From Saprospirales bacterium (GTDB lineage Bacteria; Bacteroidota; Bacteroidia; Chitinophagales; UBA8649): a stretch of DNA of 64,000 bases. The translations under genes and the position numbers were made by a program. Each line of letters starts with the position of its first letter. The first letter of the stretch is position 1. The stretch covers positions 43,683-107,682 of the forward strand of contig PAPS01000009.1 in assembly GCA_002708985.1 (NCBI GenBank), in the 5' to 3' direction. Positions 9,667 to 19,323 of this stretch are shown piece after piece. The notes beneath the pieces are model-generated. The model saw only the letters and a program-made list of their open reading frames with translations, made no database searches and had not been told where the DNA came from.

Positions 9667-10674
9667 ATGAAAGCAGTTCACCTTCAAAAGTTTGGTAAGC
9701 CTGAAAAAGCCTTTGCTCTTGTAGATATAGACAAACCCAAATGCCCTAGAGAAGGTGTCCTAGTAAAAGTGGAAGGTTTTGGGCTCAACTTTGCCGACAT
9801 CATGGCAAGAACAGGTTTGTATCCGGATTGTCCACCATTGCCTGCGGTCCTGGGCTATGATGTTGTTGGGATTGTCGAGGAAGTTGGGCAAGGTGTTAAG
9901 CATTTTAAAGTAGGTCAAAGAGTGACCGCCTTAACGCGATTTGGAGGGTATGCGGAATATGCTGTCTGCGATCCTCGAGCGATTGCAGTGGTTGATGATA
10001 TGCCTATTGGAAAAGCCATGGCTCTGACTACGCAGTATTCCACGGCATGGCAATGTTTTTATAACTCCTTTCGTATTGGACATGGAGATAAAGTGCTTAT
10101 CCATGCTGCCATGGGTGGTGTGGGAAGCGCCTTGGCACAAATGGCCTTGCATGAGGGAGCAGAAGTTTATGCCACTGCGGGTTCAGATGAAAAGATTCAA
10201 GCATTAAAGCGTCTAGGAGTGCATCATGCGATTAATTACAGAAAGGAAGATTTTTTTGAGGTAATTAAGAAGAAAGGTGTGCATCTCGATGTTGTTTTTG
10301 ATAGTATTGGAGGAAGTTCCGTTAAAAAAGGATGCAAGCTTTTGGGTGCAGGGGGAAGTATGGTTTTATATGGAGCCGCTCAATTTAATGGGTCCAATCT
10401 ATTCAAAAAGATTTCTACGTTTCTGCAGTTTGGGTTTTATCACCCAATTAATTTTATGAGCAAAAGCCAATCTATGATTGGTGTCAATATGCTTAGACTG
10501 GCAGACTATAAGGCAGAAAAGATTCAAGCTTGCCTGAAGGGTGTGGTCAAGGGTGTTCAAGAGGGATGGTTAGATCCTTTAGTAGGAGGGGTGTATCCAA
10601 TAGAGGATTTAGCTAAAGCACATAATGATTTAGGTCAGCGGAAGACGACGGGAAAGCTAACAGTAACCTGGTAA
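9667..10674 (+). CDS. Medium-chain dehydrogenase/reductase, quinone oxidoreductase/VAT1-like
   Basis: 335 residues. The GroES-like N-terminal domain holds 'NFADIMARTGLYPDCP' and 'GYDVVGIVEEVG'; the Rossmann domain (about 130-270) holds the nucleotide-binding loop 'AAMGGVGSALAQMA'. No Cys-rich structural zinc lobe is visible, which fits the zinc-free quinone oxidoreductase branch (VAT1/zeta-crystallin). It probably reduces quinones or enones with NADPH. It stands alone on the plus strand, convergent with porZ (31 bp between stops) and divergent from the rRNA methyltransferase gene. Confidence 0.85.
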   Translation: MKAVHLQKFGKPEKAFALVDIDKPKCPREGVLVKVEGFGLNFADIMARTGLYPDCPPLPAVLGYDVVGIVEEVGQGVKHFKVGQRVTALTRFGGYAEYAVCDPRAIAVVDDMPIGKAMALTTQYSTAWQCFYNSFRIGHGDKVLIHAAMGGVGSALAQMALHEGAEVYATAGSDEKIQALKRLGVHHAINYRKEDFFEVIKKKGVHLDVVFDSIGGSSVKKGCKLLGAGGSMVLYGAAQFNGSNLFKKISTFLQFGFYHPINFMSKSQSMIGVNMLRLADYKAEKIQACLKGVVKGVQEGWLDPLVGGVYPIEDLAKAHNDLGQRKTTGKLTVTW

Positions 10675-10705
10675 TTAATAAGGTTGTTTTCGATTTATGT
10701 TCCCA

Positions 10706-13015
10706 TCATTTCTTGGCCACTGTTGCGACTATACTTTCTTGCCCATTTGGACTAACGGAAATGATGTAATAGACCCCCGAATGAATTGCAGTATTATCTT
10801 GGCGAAGACCATCCCAAACAAATTTGCCACCTAGAGCCTGGGCTTGGTAAACTAGCCTTCCTCTAGAATCCATAACTTTAACATAGGCATCGCTGACAAG
10901 ACCAATCACAGAAATGGGACCCATGTAATCTGGCTCAATTGGATTGGGATATACTTGGACATCATTGTGTTTGTCTGCTCCCTCGCTTGCATCCCCAATA
11001 AATGATGCTAGGCCTAAGTCCGTTGCAAAAAAAACATCGCCTGTACGCCCTAATATTCCAATATCAAAAATCGTATTACTAGGTAGAGGACTGTTTTCCG
11101 TTGTTAGTTGTAGTATTTGTTCTTCGCCACTTGAGCTAATTAGGGTTGCTCCATTCGTTGTGCCAACCCACTTTCGATTCCCTCCATCCACTGCGATGGC
11201 TTGCACAACCTCTGTGTTGAATAAGTATTCGGAATAATCACCTAGGGTAACGATAATGCGACGAGGCTGGGTGCACGAAAAGGAAGAGGAAAAGACTGAA
11301 GATGGACAATCAATAACGACCACACCTTGGCCCGTTCCAACCCATAGGGCACCATTTCGATCAATGACTAAATCATTGATTGTATTGCTTTGCAGTTCGC
11401 TGTTCGCTGCTGTAAAATGTAGGGCCTGTGGATCATCGCTTGCAGACGAAAGAATGTTTCCTTTATTGTAAACCCAAAGACCATCATTTGTCGTAGCCAT
11501 CCACACATTATCAGCATTGTCGATTACCATACGCGTGACAAATAGCGGGGCGTTTGCAGGGTCAAAGCCATACCATGTGCCATCATTATCTATTACGACC
11601 AATGGATTTTGACTACCGAGATTAGTCATCCATACACGTCCTGATTTGTCAAAATCAATATCACTAACAATCTGAAAACTGGGGTCGTTTTCTTTGGACA
11701 GAATTGCTGAGTTACTGGAGTCAAAATGTTCATCTGCAGTATGTAAAAAACGGGAAGCCCCGTAAAAGCTACCAGCCCATACCTCATCTCTGTTTGGGTG
11801 TTCACGCACTGGTACAATATCAAAAGTAGGATTCAAAACGTCTACGTTGAAGTTGACATAATTTGTCCAAAACGAACCATCATAAGCACTTACACCATCG
11901 TAGATATATGGATCTCCAGGACTTTTACCCAATCCAAAATCTGTGCTGCCAGAACTCACCCAAACGTTATCTAAACCAGGTTCAATACGAAAGGCTTTCG
12001 AACTGTATCGCTGGCCACCTACAAATCGACGAATTTGCGTGTTGTCCTGAAAGATTTCTCGTAATCCTCCTCGGTAATCGCTGATATATACCTTTTCCTG
12101 AGCTCTTTCCATATCTAAGGGATAGGCTGAAACTCCACTAAAGCGACTTTCAAAGCTATCTTCACTCCAAACAAAAATTTTTGATGAGTCCACAATGCCC
12201 GAGATGAAATCACCCTCTGTTTGAATCAAGTAGAGCGAATCGGATGCCGCAAGTTGTACCGTTTGATACCCCGATAATGGCATAAGAGCTGCAAGGCTGT
12301 CCAGCGATTCAAGCTTATAAAGCGTATCTAGACTATGCACAAAACAAGCACCTTCCCAGTGCTCAATGCCCCCCGTAATTGATGGATTTATTGTATTCCA
12401 GGACTGGAAATCCAATAAATTGCTGCCATCATTAAATGCAACCTTTAATCCCTCATTGGTTACAGCATATAAGGTGTCTTCGGTTTTGCTAAAGTCATGG
12501 CATATGACGGATTGCCCCCCATTACCTATGATATAGGTCGCCTCAATTTCCAAGTTGATTAAATCAACCGCTACAATTCCAAAATCACAAGAAAGAAATG
12601 CCATACTTCCCTCGGTATAAATAGTATTAATCAATTTCGATCCTGTGACAGTAGAATTTAGTATATCGGGGATGTTTGTTACTGTTCCAAAATCGCTGAT
12701 TAAGTCGATGTTGCTGTTTTCGTAGGTAATGATTAGGCTTCCAATCTCTGCATTCCAAGCGATTTGACGTATCTGGACATCGCTCAAGCCATTGGTTTTA
12801 TCATAGGTCTGAATTTCTCCACTAGCCCTGTCATAGCGCAATAATCCAGTAAGAGAGGCAGACCAAACTGCCATATCAGTTACCTCCAAGGCTGTTGACG
12901 TCTCATAACTGTTGTGATAGCGCCATGTATTGTACTGTTGTCCCCAAAGTAGGGTAGAAGTGCAAAACAATAGGTGCATAAAAAATATACGGACAAGCAG
13001 CATTTTATCAGGCAT
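10706..13015 (-). CDS. porZ: Type IX secretion system beta-propeller protein PorZ
   Basis: 769 residues. The signal peptide ends near 'TSTLLWGQQ'; the start may instead be the Met 12 bases downstream (13003). Repeated seven-bladed regulator-type propeller elements run through the body ('GLLRYDRASGEIQTYDKTNG', 'WVSSG', 'WVGTGQGV', 'WVGTTNGA'), and the C-terminus is a Por-type sorting domain ('VYPNPIEPDY', 'GVYYIISVSPNG'). The opening 'WRYHNSYE' and 'GLSDVQIRQIAWN', together with 'TYENSNIDLI', match PorZ as I know it from Porphyromonas and Flavobacterium. PorZ is part of the T9SS attachment complex that adds A-LPS to cargo after CTD cleavage, and is itself exported to the surface. The gene is divergent from ileS. 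Confidence 0.85.
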   Translation of the reverse strand: MPDKMLLVRIFFMHLLFCTSTLLWGQQYNTWRYHNSYETSTALEVTDMAVWSASLTGLLRYDRASGEIQTYDKTNGLSDVQIRQIAWNAEIGSLIITYENSNIDLISDFGTVTNIPDILNSTVTGSKLINTIYTEGSMAFLSCDFGIVAVDLINLEIEATYIIGNGGQSVICHDFSKTEDTLYAVTNEGLKVAFNDGSNLLDFQSWNTINPSITGGIEHWEGACFVHSLDTLYKLESLDSLAALMPLSGYQTVQLAASDSLYLIQTEGDFISGIVDSSKIFVWSEDSFESRFSGVSAYPLDMERAQEKVYISDYRGGLREIFQDNTQIRRFVGGQRYSSKAFRIEPGLDNVWVSSGSTDFGLGKSPGDPYIYDGVSAYDGSFWTNYVNFNVDVLNPTFDIVPVREHPNRDEVWAGSFYGASRFLHTADEHFDSSNSAILSKENDPSFQIVSDIDFDKSGRVWMTNLGSQNPLVVIDNDGTWYGFDPANAPLFVTRMVIDNADNVWMATTNDGLWVYNKGNILSSASDDPQALHFTAANSELQSNTINDLVIDRNGALWVGTGQGVVVIDCPSSVFSSSFSCTQPRRIIVTLGDYSEYLFNTEVVQAIAVDGGNRKWVGTTNGATLISSSGEEQILQLTTENSPLPSNTIFDIGILGRTGDVFFATDLGLASFIGDASEGADKHNDVQVYPNPIEPDYMGPISVIGLVSDAYVKVMDSRGRLVYQAQALGGKFVWDGLRQDNTAIHSGVYYIISVSPNGQESIVATVAKK

Positions 13016-13058
13016 TTCACGAATTTACATATTCGATGGTATAGGGCAAGAACTTCCT

Positions 13059-13066
13059 TAGATTTG
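13059..13066 (+). promoter_or_regulatory. Predicted -7 box of ileS
   Basis: TAGATTTG is an exact match to the Bacteroidota -7 consensus TAnnTTTG. It lies inside the extended ORF given by the track (12974) and 21 bp before an in-frame TTG at 13088, so it argues for the shorter ileS start. No convincing -33 element is seen. Confidence 0.45.
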
Positions 13067-13087
13067 GTGCGTAAAAGACAGAACACT

Positions 13088-16000
13088 TTGACAAAGTTTA
13101 GAAACACAGCAAAAGAACAACTCAACCTACCTCAAATTGATGAGGCAGTACTAGCGTATTGGGGAAGAGAAAAAATCTTCACTCGTAGTGTTGACGAGCG
13201 ACCCCAAAACAGGCCCTTTGTTTTCTATGAGGGACCCCCATCGGCCAATGGAATGCCAGGTATTCATCATGTAATGGCACGAACTGTCAAGGATATTTTT
13301 TGTCGATACAAGACCATGCAGGGTTATCGCGTAGAGCGAAAAGGAGGATGGGACACCCATGGATTGCCAGTTGAGCTAAAGGTTGAACAGGAGTTAGGGA
13401 TTACGAAAGAAGATATTGGGACAAAGGTCACCATTGAAGAATATAACGCAAAGTGTCGTGAGACGGTTATGCGTTTTAAGTCTCATTGGGATGATCTTAC
13501 CCAAAAAATGGGGTATTGGGTTGATTTGGATAATCCTTACGTCACTTTTGAAAACGACTACATTGAATCAGTATGGTACAATCTAAAACAACTTTGGGAT
13601 AAAAGTCTTTTGTATAAAGGGTATACAATACAGCCCTATTCTCCTGCAGCGGGTACAGGCTTATCAAGCCATGAGCTCAATCAACCCGGGGCCTATCGAG
13701 AAGTAAAAGATACCACAGTGGTTGCGCAGTTTAAAGTCATCACCAATAATGAGTCATCCTTTTTATTTGACTGCGATCAAGAGGAGGTTTATCTACTCGC
13801 CTGGACGACAACACCTTGGACGCTTCCATCCAACACGGCATTAACCATAGGTGCCTCTATTGATTACGTAAAAATCAATACTTTTAATAAGTATACTAAA
13901 AAGGAAGTCAGTGTGATTCTGGCTGAAGCCTTAGTGTCCAAATGGTTTACAGAAGATCAGTTTAATGTAGAGTATACGGCTGACTTTGAAGGAAAGTGTA
14001 TTCCTGCCCGCCGCGTAGTAAGATATAAAGGTAGTCAGCTCGTAGGCCTTCGCTACGAGCAACTCATAGGCGATAGTGTGCCAACAGATGGGGATGCTTT
14101 CAAAGTGATATCAGGGTCCTTTGTGACTACTGAAGATGGAACGGGTATTGTACATACGGCACCAAGTTTTGGAGCAGATGATCGTTCTGTAGCAGAAGAA
14201 AACGGTATAGGTAGTCTAACTCTTGTCGATGGCACAGGGAAGATGACGGATGGTGCTGGACCTTTTGCAGGGCGTTATGTTAAGAATTACACCGATGATG
14301 ATGCGTATCAATCGCTTGATGTAGATATTGCTATTTATCTCAAGGAAAATAATCTAGCCTTTGATGTGCGTAAATATGCTCACAGCTATCCTCACTGTTG
14401 GCGAACCGATAAACCAATTCTATATTATCCTTTAGATTCTTGGTTTGTGCGTGTTTCCTCTTTGAGAGATGAACTTGTGGCTACTAATAGTCAGATTCAT
14501 TGGAAACCTCCGCATACTGGGGAAGGGCGATTTAAAAAGTGGTTAGAGGAAGTAAAAGATTGGAACCTCAGTCGCTCTCGTTTCTGGGGAATTCCTCTGC
14601 CGATATGGTCAACAGCATCGGGCAAGGAAAGAGTATGTATCGGTTCGGTTGAAGAATTATCAAAAGCTATTGATCAAGCCAATAAAGTCCTTGGATTAGA
14701 GCAATCGCTTCCCGAAGACTTGCATAGGCCTTATGTTGACGACGTGGTCCTTGTGTCTAGTAACGGCGAGGTTATGAGGCGAGAATCGGAAGTTATTGAC
14801 GTATGGTTTGATTCGGGCTCTATGCCATACGCTCAATGGCACTATCCTTTTGAAAACAAAGAGGACTTCGACTATCAGTTCCCTGCAGATTTTATTGCAG
14901 AAGGGGTTGATCAAACCCGTGGTTGGTTTTACACGCTACATGCTATATCTACTATGCTCCACGGAAAGCCTGCATTCAAAAATGTGATTGCAAATGGTTT
15001 GGTTCAAGATAAAAATGGACAGAAAATGTCCAAGCGCTTGGGCAATGCAGTAGATCCCTTTGAAACACTAGCTAAGTATGGAGCCGACGCTACGCGATGG
15101 TATATGGTGACTAATGCGCCGCCTTGGGATAATCTAAAATTCAACATTGAAGGAGTTGGTGAGGTACAGCGTAAGTTTTTTGGCACCTTATATAATACTC
15201 TTTCCTTTTTTACGCGCTATGCAGATATTGATGCCTATCGCTATGACGCAAGTACAGCTGTAGACTATAGCGATCGAAGTGAGTTAGACCAATGGATGCT
15301 TTCGGTATATGCTTCAACTGTCGAGCAATGCACAATCCTGTTGGATGATTATGACCCTACCCCTGCAGGTCGTTCAATTCAAACCATGATGATTGATCAA
15401 GTGTCGAACTGGTATGTGCGTCGCAGTCGTAGAAGATTCTGGAAGGGTGAAATAACAAAGGATAAAAAAGCGGCTTATGATACGCTGTTTGAGGTATTGA
15501 TGGGTACTGCGAAGCTTATGGCACCTATCGCTCCCTTCTTTGCAGAATGGATGTATGATCGGCTATCGACCTACACTACGGAGACAATGCATGACTCCGT
15601 CCATTTATCACCATGGCCCGATGCAGCAGTTATGCAAAGCAATCAGGATTTAATGCATAAAATGCATGTTGCCCAGCGCCTTTCCTCTATGGTATTAGGT
15701 ATTCGAAAAGCGGAAAAGATAAGAGTCCGTCAACCTTTATCAAGGATTTTGGTTCCCCTATCCAATGAAGTGACTTCTGAATTAATGCAATCCATTGAGC
15801 GCATAATTCAAGAGGAAGTAAATGTCAAGGCTTTAGAGCTTATGCCTGAGGATCACCCTTTGATGCAGCGCAAGGCGAAGGCAAATTTCAAAACATTAGG
15901 TCGCCGGTTAGGCAAGAAAATGAAAGCCACTGCTGTCTGTATTGCCCAATTGAATTTCGACGAGCTTAAAGAGCTTCAGCAAAAGGGAAATATGAGTCTC

Positions 16001-16393
16001 ACTGTTGAAGGCGAAGTCATTGATATTCAAGAGGCTGATGTAGAATGGATTACTGAGGATATTAAGGGATGGAGTTTTGTCAGTGAAGGCAATCTGTCGG
16101 TGGCTTTGGACGTTGAGGTGACAGAAGATTTACGCCAAGAAGGACTGGCAAGGGAACTTATCAATCGCTTTCAGAACCTCAGAAAATCAAGTGGTCTAGA
16201 GCTTACCGATCGAATAGCAATCTACCTAGAAGACACTGTTTGGTTAAAAGATGTGATGAATTTGCATAAATCCTATATTTTCGCAGAAATTTTGGCGGAT
16301 AAAGTACATTGGGGTGTTGATGGAATAAAAATGGAGGTGGAAATCGATGCCTACCAATGCACTATTGGACTTAAAAAATCAATTCATGAGTAA
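13088..16393 (+). CDS. ileS: Isoleucine--tRNA ligase
   Basis: Charges tRNA-Ile. About 1101 residues from the TTG at 13088. The track's GTG (12974) overlaps porZ and lies upstream of the predicted -7 box; GTG 13067 and TTG 13064 are alternatives, and there is no in-frame ATG before the catalytic domain. The HIGH-equivalent is 'SANGMPGIHH', the editing domain carries 'TTTPWTLPSN', and the KMSKS loop is 'GQKMSKRLGNA'. An anticodon-binding domain and a long C-terminal extension follow; the total length fits the long IleS type common in Bacteroidota. The stop overlaps the dksA-like start within 'ATGAGTAA', so ileS-traR-lspA form one operon, an arrangement I know from Flavobacteriia. Confidence 0.96.
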   Translation: MTKFRNTAKEQLNLPQIDEAVLAYWGREKIFTRSVDERPQNRPFVFYEGPPSANGMPGIHHVMARTVKDIFCRYKTMQGYRVERKGGWDTHGLPVELKVEQELGITKEDIGTKVTIEEYNAKCRETVMRFKSHWDDLTQKMGYWVDLDNPYVTFENDYIESVWYNLKQLWDKSLLYKGYTIQPYSPAAGTGLSSHELNQPGAYREVKDTTVVAQFKVITNNESSFLFDCDQEEVYLLAWTTTPWTLPSNTALTIGASIDYVKINTFNKYTKKEVSVILAEALVSKWFTEDQFNVEYTADFEGKCIPARRVVRYKGSQLVGLRYEQLIGDSVPTDGDAFKVISGSFVTTEDGTGIVHTAPSFGADDRSVAEENGIGSLTLVDGTGKMTDGAGPFAGRYVKNYTDDDAYQSLDVDIAIYLKENNLAFDVRKYAHSYPHCWRTDKPILYYPLDSWFVRVSSLRDELVATNSQIHWKPPHTGEGRFKKWLEEVKDWNLSRSRFWGIPLPIWSTASGKERVCIGSVEELSKAIDQANKVLGLEQSLPEDLHRPYVDDVVLVSSNGEVMRRESEVIDVWFDSGSMPYAQWHYPFENKEDFDYQFPADFIAEGVDQTRGWFYTLHAISTMLHGKPAFKNVIANGLVQDKNGQKMSKRLGNAVDPFETLAKYGADATRWYMVTNAPPWDNLKFNIEGVGEVQRKFFGTLYNTLSFFTRYADIDAYRYDASTAVDYSDRSELDQWMLSVYASTVEQCTILLDDYDPTPAGRSIQTMMIDQVSNWYVRRSRRRFWKGEITKDKKAAYDTLFEVLMGTAKLMAPIAPFFAEWMYDRLSTYTTETMHDSVHLSPWPDAAVMQSNQDLMHKMHVAQRLSSMVLGIRKAEKIRVRQPLSRILVPLSNEVTSELMQSIERIIQEEVNVKALELMPEDHPLMQRKAKANFKTLGRRLGKKMKATAVCIAQLNFDELKELQQKGNMSLTVEGEVIDIQEADVEWITEDIKGWSFVSEGNLSVALDVEVTEDLRQEGLARELINRFQNLRKSSGLELTDRIAIYLEDTVWLKDVMNLHKSYIFAEILADKVHWGVDGIKMEVEIDAYQCTIGLKKSIHE

Positions 16394-16772
16394 AACAAGT
16401 TACACGGATGCTGAGCTCCAGGAGTTTGAGGACATCATCTTAAAAAAAATGAATCGAGCAAAGGAGGACTTGAAAATCCTTCAAGAGCAAATTTCCAATG
16501 GCACAGGAAGTGGTGATGGTGATTATAAGTTTAACGGGCTTGAGGACAGCAACGCGATGACAGAAAAAGAACAGCTTAATCAAATGGCTGCAAGACAAGC
16601 TAAGTTTATCTCGCATTTAGATAAGGCCCTCATGCGAATCAAAAATAAGACCTATGGGATTTGCCGTGAAACAGGAAATTTGATTGATGCCAAACGACTG
16701 CGTGCTGTACCTCATGCTACTCTAAGCATCGAAGCGAAGCTCATCGAGTCAAAGCGAAAAGGGCGTCGATAA
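16386..16772 (+). CDS. TraR/DksA family transcriptional regulator lacking the zinc-finger cysteines
   Basis: 128 residues from the ATG at 16386, which overlaps the ileS stop; the longer track start (16347) would lie well inside ileS. The N-terminal half is a coiled coil ('FEDIILKKMNRAKEDLKIL'), and the C-terminal part 'YGICRETGNLIDAKRLRAVP' followed by 'ATLSIEAK' is the DksA globular region. Only one Cys of the four zinc ligands remains. DksA-type proteins bind the RNA polymerase secondary channel and act with ppGpp; the zinc-less form is the usual one in this phylum. An RBS-like 'AAGGAGG' occurs inside the gene (near 16459) but precedes no start. Confidence 0.88.
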   Translation: MSKTSYTDAELQEFEDIILKKMNRAKEDLKILQEQISNGTGSGDGDYKFNGLEDSNAMTEKEQLNQMAARQAKFISHLDKALMRIKNKTYGICRETGNLIDAKRLRAVPHATLSIEAKLIESKRKGRR

Positions 16773-16773
16773 G

Positions 16774-17388
16774 TTGGAAACATTGCGCAAAAATCCTGGA
16801 TTTTTAGCCTTGTCTATTGTCCTTTTTGTATTGATTGTTGACCAGATAGTCAAGGTTTATATTAAGACAAACTTTGAGTACGGAGAAAGTCACCATATTC
16901 TAGGAGGACTTCTAAACATTCAGTTTGTAGAAAATCCAGGGATGGCTTTTGGATTTGAGTACGGTGGGGCGCTTGGGAAGTATATACTATCCATATTTAG
17001 AATGATTGCCATCACTGTCATCATTGTGTTTCTTCGAAAGACACTAAAGAAGGATGAAATCAACTTAGCATTTATTGTTTGTCTATCCCTGATTTTGGCA
17101 GGAGCGGCAGGCAATGTGATTGATTCAATGGCCTATGGACTCTTATTTGATCGTGGTGGTGGTTATCCCGGAATTGCTCAATGGGGTGGTTCTTATGCCC
17201 CTTTCCTTCAAGGCCAGGTGGTTGACATGATTCAATTTAATGTTCATTGGCCCGAATTCGTTCCAAAACTTGGAGGTAATCTTGTTTTTTCTCCAATCTT
17301 TAATATTGCTGATTCGGCAATTTCTATTGCGGTATTGGCCTTTTTATTCTTCCCTAAGCGGATTTTACCTCAGGAAACTACCGTCTAA
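16774..17388 (+). CDS. lspA: Lipoprotein signal peptidase (signal peptidase II)
   Basis: 204 residues with a TTG start 1 bp after the preceding stop, indicating translational coupling. Four membrane segments are visible. The catalytic aspartates are in 'GAAGNVIDSM' and 'FNIADSAISI'; 'VENPGMAFG' and 'GQVVDMIQF' are further LspA signatures. It removes signal peptides from prolipoproteins in the inner membrane, including those predicted in this window. The periplasmic loop ('YGLLFDRGGGYPGIAQWGG') is longer than in E. coli LspA, as is common in Bacteroidota. The stop codon overlaps that of the convergent ABC transporter by 4 bases. Confidence 0.95.
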   Translation: METLRKNPGFLALSIVLFVLIVDQIVKVYIKTNFEYGESHHILGGLLNIQFVENPGMAFGFEYGGALGKYILSIFRMIAITVIIVFLRKTLKKDEINLAFIVCLSLILAGAAGNVIDSMAYGLLFDRGGGYPGIAQWGGSYAPFLQGQVVDMIQFNVHWPEFVPKLGGNLVFSPIFNIADSAISIAVLAFLFFPKRILPQETTV

Positions 17389-19232
17389 CTTTCGGTCTTC
17401 ACTTGGTGTTGTGCTTGGTACAATGTGAAGTAGAGCCCTTTGCTTTGGATAAGTGACTCATGATCTCCTCGTTCTGCAATTGTGCCGCCTTGCAAAACAA
17501 GAATTTCATCAGCATCTTTAACTGTACTGAGTCTGTGAGCAATCGAAAGTGTTGTCCGGTCTTTCATGGCGGTTTTTAGTGCATTTAAGACACTTCTCTC
17601 TGCAGCAGAATCCAGCGATGATGTCGCCTCATCAAGCAAAAGAATATCGGGGTCAAACAAGAGTGCACGCGCTATCGTTAATCGCTGGCGCTGACCACCA
17701 GATAGTTGCAATCCCCGATCTCCAATCAAGGTATCTAGCCCACTGGATGAGTCCCGGATGAAATCCCAGGCATCCGCTTTTTTACAACACTCGATGACTA
17801 TATTTTCTTCAAAGGTTTTGCCTAGCGTTAGATTTTGTCTAATGGTGTCGTGCAGCAGAATAGGATCTTGGGTTACCAGTCCAAAACATCTTCTGTACGC
17901 TTGAATACTTAGATCTTGGATGGGGTTTTGGTCTAGATAAATAGTACCTGTTATAGGCTGATAAAAACCAAGAATCAGATCAAAAAGCGTTGATTTGCCA
18001 CTTCCAGATATTCCTACAAGTGCAATATGTTTTCCTTTTTCAATATTGATATAGAGGTCATTTAAGACGAGCCGTTCCGCTTGGTCCTCATAGGTGAACG
18101 AAAGATTTTCAATACGAAGATTTTGGGCCATCGAAAGGCGTTGTACTTCGGAATCTTCCCTTGTTGAAGTTGTAGAGAAAGCATAAACTTCCGATAAAAA
18201 GTGTTGGATTCGTTCTGCTGCGGCACTTCCTCTCTGGTAACTAAAGAAAGCTGAAGAAAGGCTTTTTGCCGGCCCAACGATGTAACCAAAGGCGGCAATA
18301 AAAAAGATAAACTCTGAGGCGAGGAGCTTGTCTTTAAATACAAAGAGGCTGCCTACAATCAAAATGGAAGCGACTACGATAATGGCTAAAAATTCAGTCA
18401 AAGGACTTGCTAGGTATTTTCGAAAAAGCATAGACTGATAGCTTTTTTTCCATGAATCATTTAAGTCGTCAAATCGTCGTTTTTCGTTGTTCTCAACACC
18501 ATAGGCTTTAAATAGACGAAATCCTGTGATTGCCTCGTTAAAAAAGTCCATCAGCCTTCCTTGGTCGTGTTGCACTGCTTTAGAATCTTGCTTGAGTTGT
18601 CGACCAATACTCCCTATTAAAACCGCGACTATAGCGATTAGAGCGAGGATAAAAAGGGTCAGCATGGCTTGAATAGAAAACAAAACATAAAGCAAGGCTA
18701 GAATGGTCAAGCTATCTCTAAAAAGGGCTTCAGCAATGTTGAGGATGCCGTGTTCTACCTCCGTAAGATCGTTGCTTGCCTTCGACAAAATTTGCCCTCT
18801 TCGATTGGATTTGATGTAGTGAAGGGAGGCGGAATTAAGTCCTTTGTAAATATTTTCCCTTAAGTTGGCGTACACTTTTGCCCGCAATTTGGTCATGGCT
18901 CGGGAAGCTAAATATCTCGACATATTTTGAATACATGAGGCGGCGATTAGCACTATGGCGATACCATAAATGGCATAGATTGGTTGGCCCGAGGTTTCGA
19001 CAACAGTGGATAGTTCTTGCGTAAGCCATGCCTTGAGTTGGCCAAATCCCACACTTGGATTTTCGCCTGTTAGTGACTGGCTTTGACTGCCAAAAATTAT
19101 CTCTAAAAGAGGAATTAGAGTTGCAAGTGTGAAGAGGCTAAATAGCACTTGAACGGCCGTACATATTACATAAAACAGTAAGTAACGTCTGTGCGGCTTG
19201 ACAATAGAAAGGATAAAAGTGGACGTTTTCAA
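17385..19232 (-). CDS. ABC transporter, fused permease/ATPase (MsbA-like exporter)
   Basis: 615 residues from a TTG start. Six N-terminal membrane helices (about 15-320) form a type IV exporter domain. The ATPase domain has Walker A 'GISGSGKST', Q-loop 'LVTQDPILL', signature 'LSGGQRQR', Walker B 'ILLLDEATSSLD' and the switch His in 'SIAHRLSTV'. The substrate is not encoded in the sequence; lipid A-core export by MsbA, or peptide or drug export, are candidates. It is monocistronic, convergent with lspA and divergent from rbfA across 91 bp. Confidence 0.92.
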   Translation of the reverse strand: MKTSTFILSIVKPHRRYLLFYVICTAVQVLFSLFTLATLIPLLEIIFGSQSQSLTGENPSVGFGQLKAWLTQELSTVVETSGQPIYAIYGIAIVLIAASCIQNMSRYLASRAMTKLRAKVYANLRENIYKGLNSASLHYIKSNRRGQILSKASNDLTEVEHGILNIAEALFRDSLTILALLYVLFSIQAMLTLFILALIAIVAVLIGSIGRQLKQDSKAVQHDQGRLMDFFNEAITGFRLFKAYGVENNEKRRFDDLNDSWKKSYQSMLFRKYLASPLTEFLAIIVVASILIVGSLFVFKDKLLASEFIFFIAAFGYIVGPAKSLSSAFFSYQRGSAAAERIQHFLSEVYAFSTTSTREDSEVQRLSMAQNLRIENLSFTYEDQAERLVLNDLYINIEKGKHIALVGISGSGKSTLFDLILGFYQPITGTIYLDQNPIQDLSIQAYRRCFGLVTQDPILLHDTIRQNLTLGKTFEENIVIECCKKADAWDFIRDSSSGLDTLIGDRGLQLSGGQRQRLTIARALLFDPDILLLDEATSSLDSAAERSVLNALKTAMKDRTTLSIAHRLSTVKDADEILVLQGGTIAERGDHESLIQSKGLYFTLYQAQHQVKTES

Positions 19233-19323
19233 TGTATTCTGTGCGTGCTCTCAGACAATAACTTTTCTTAATCCAAACCATGGAAAAAGCTGTCGTTTAA
19301 GATAATCTCTCTACCTTCAATTT

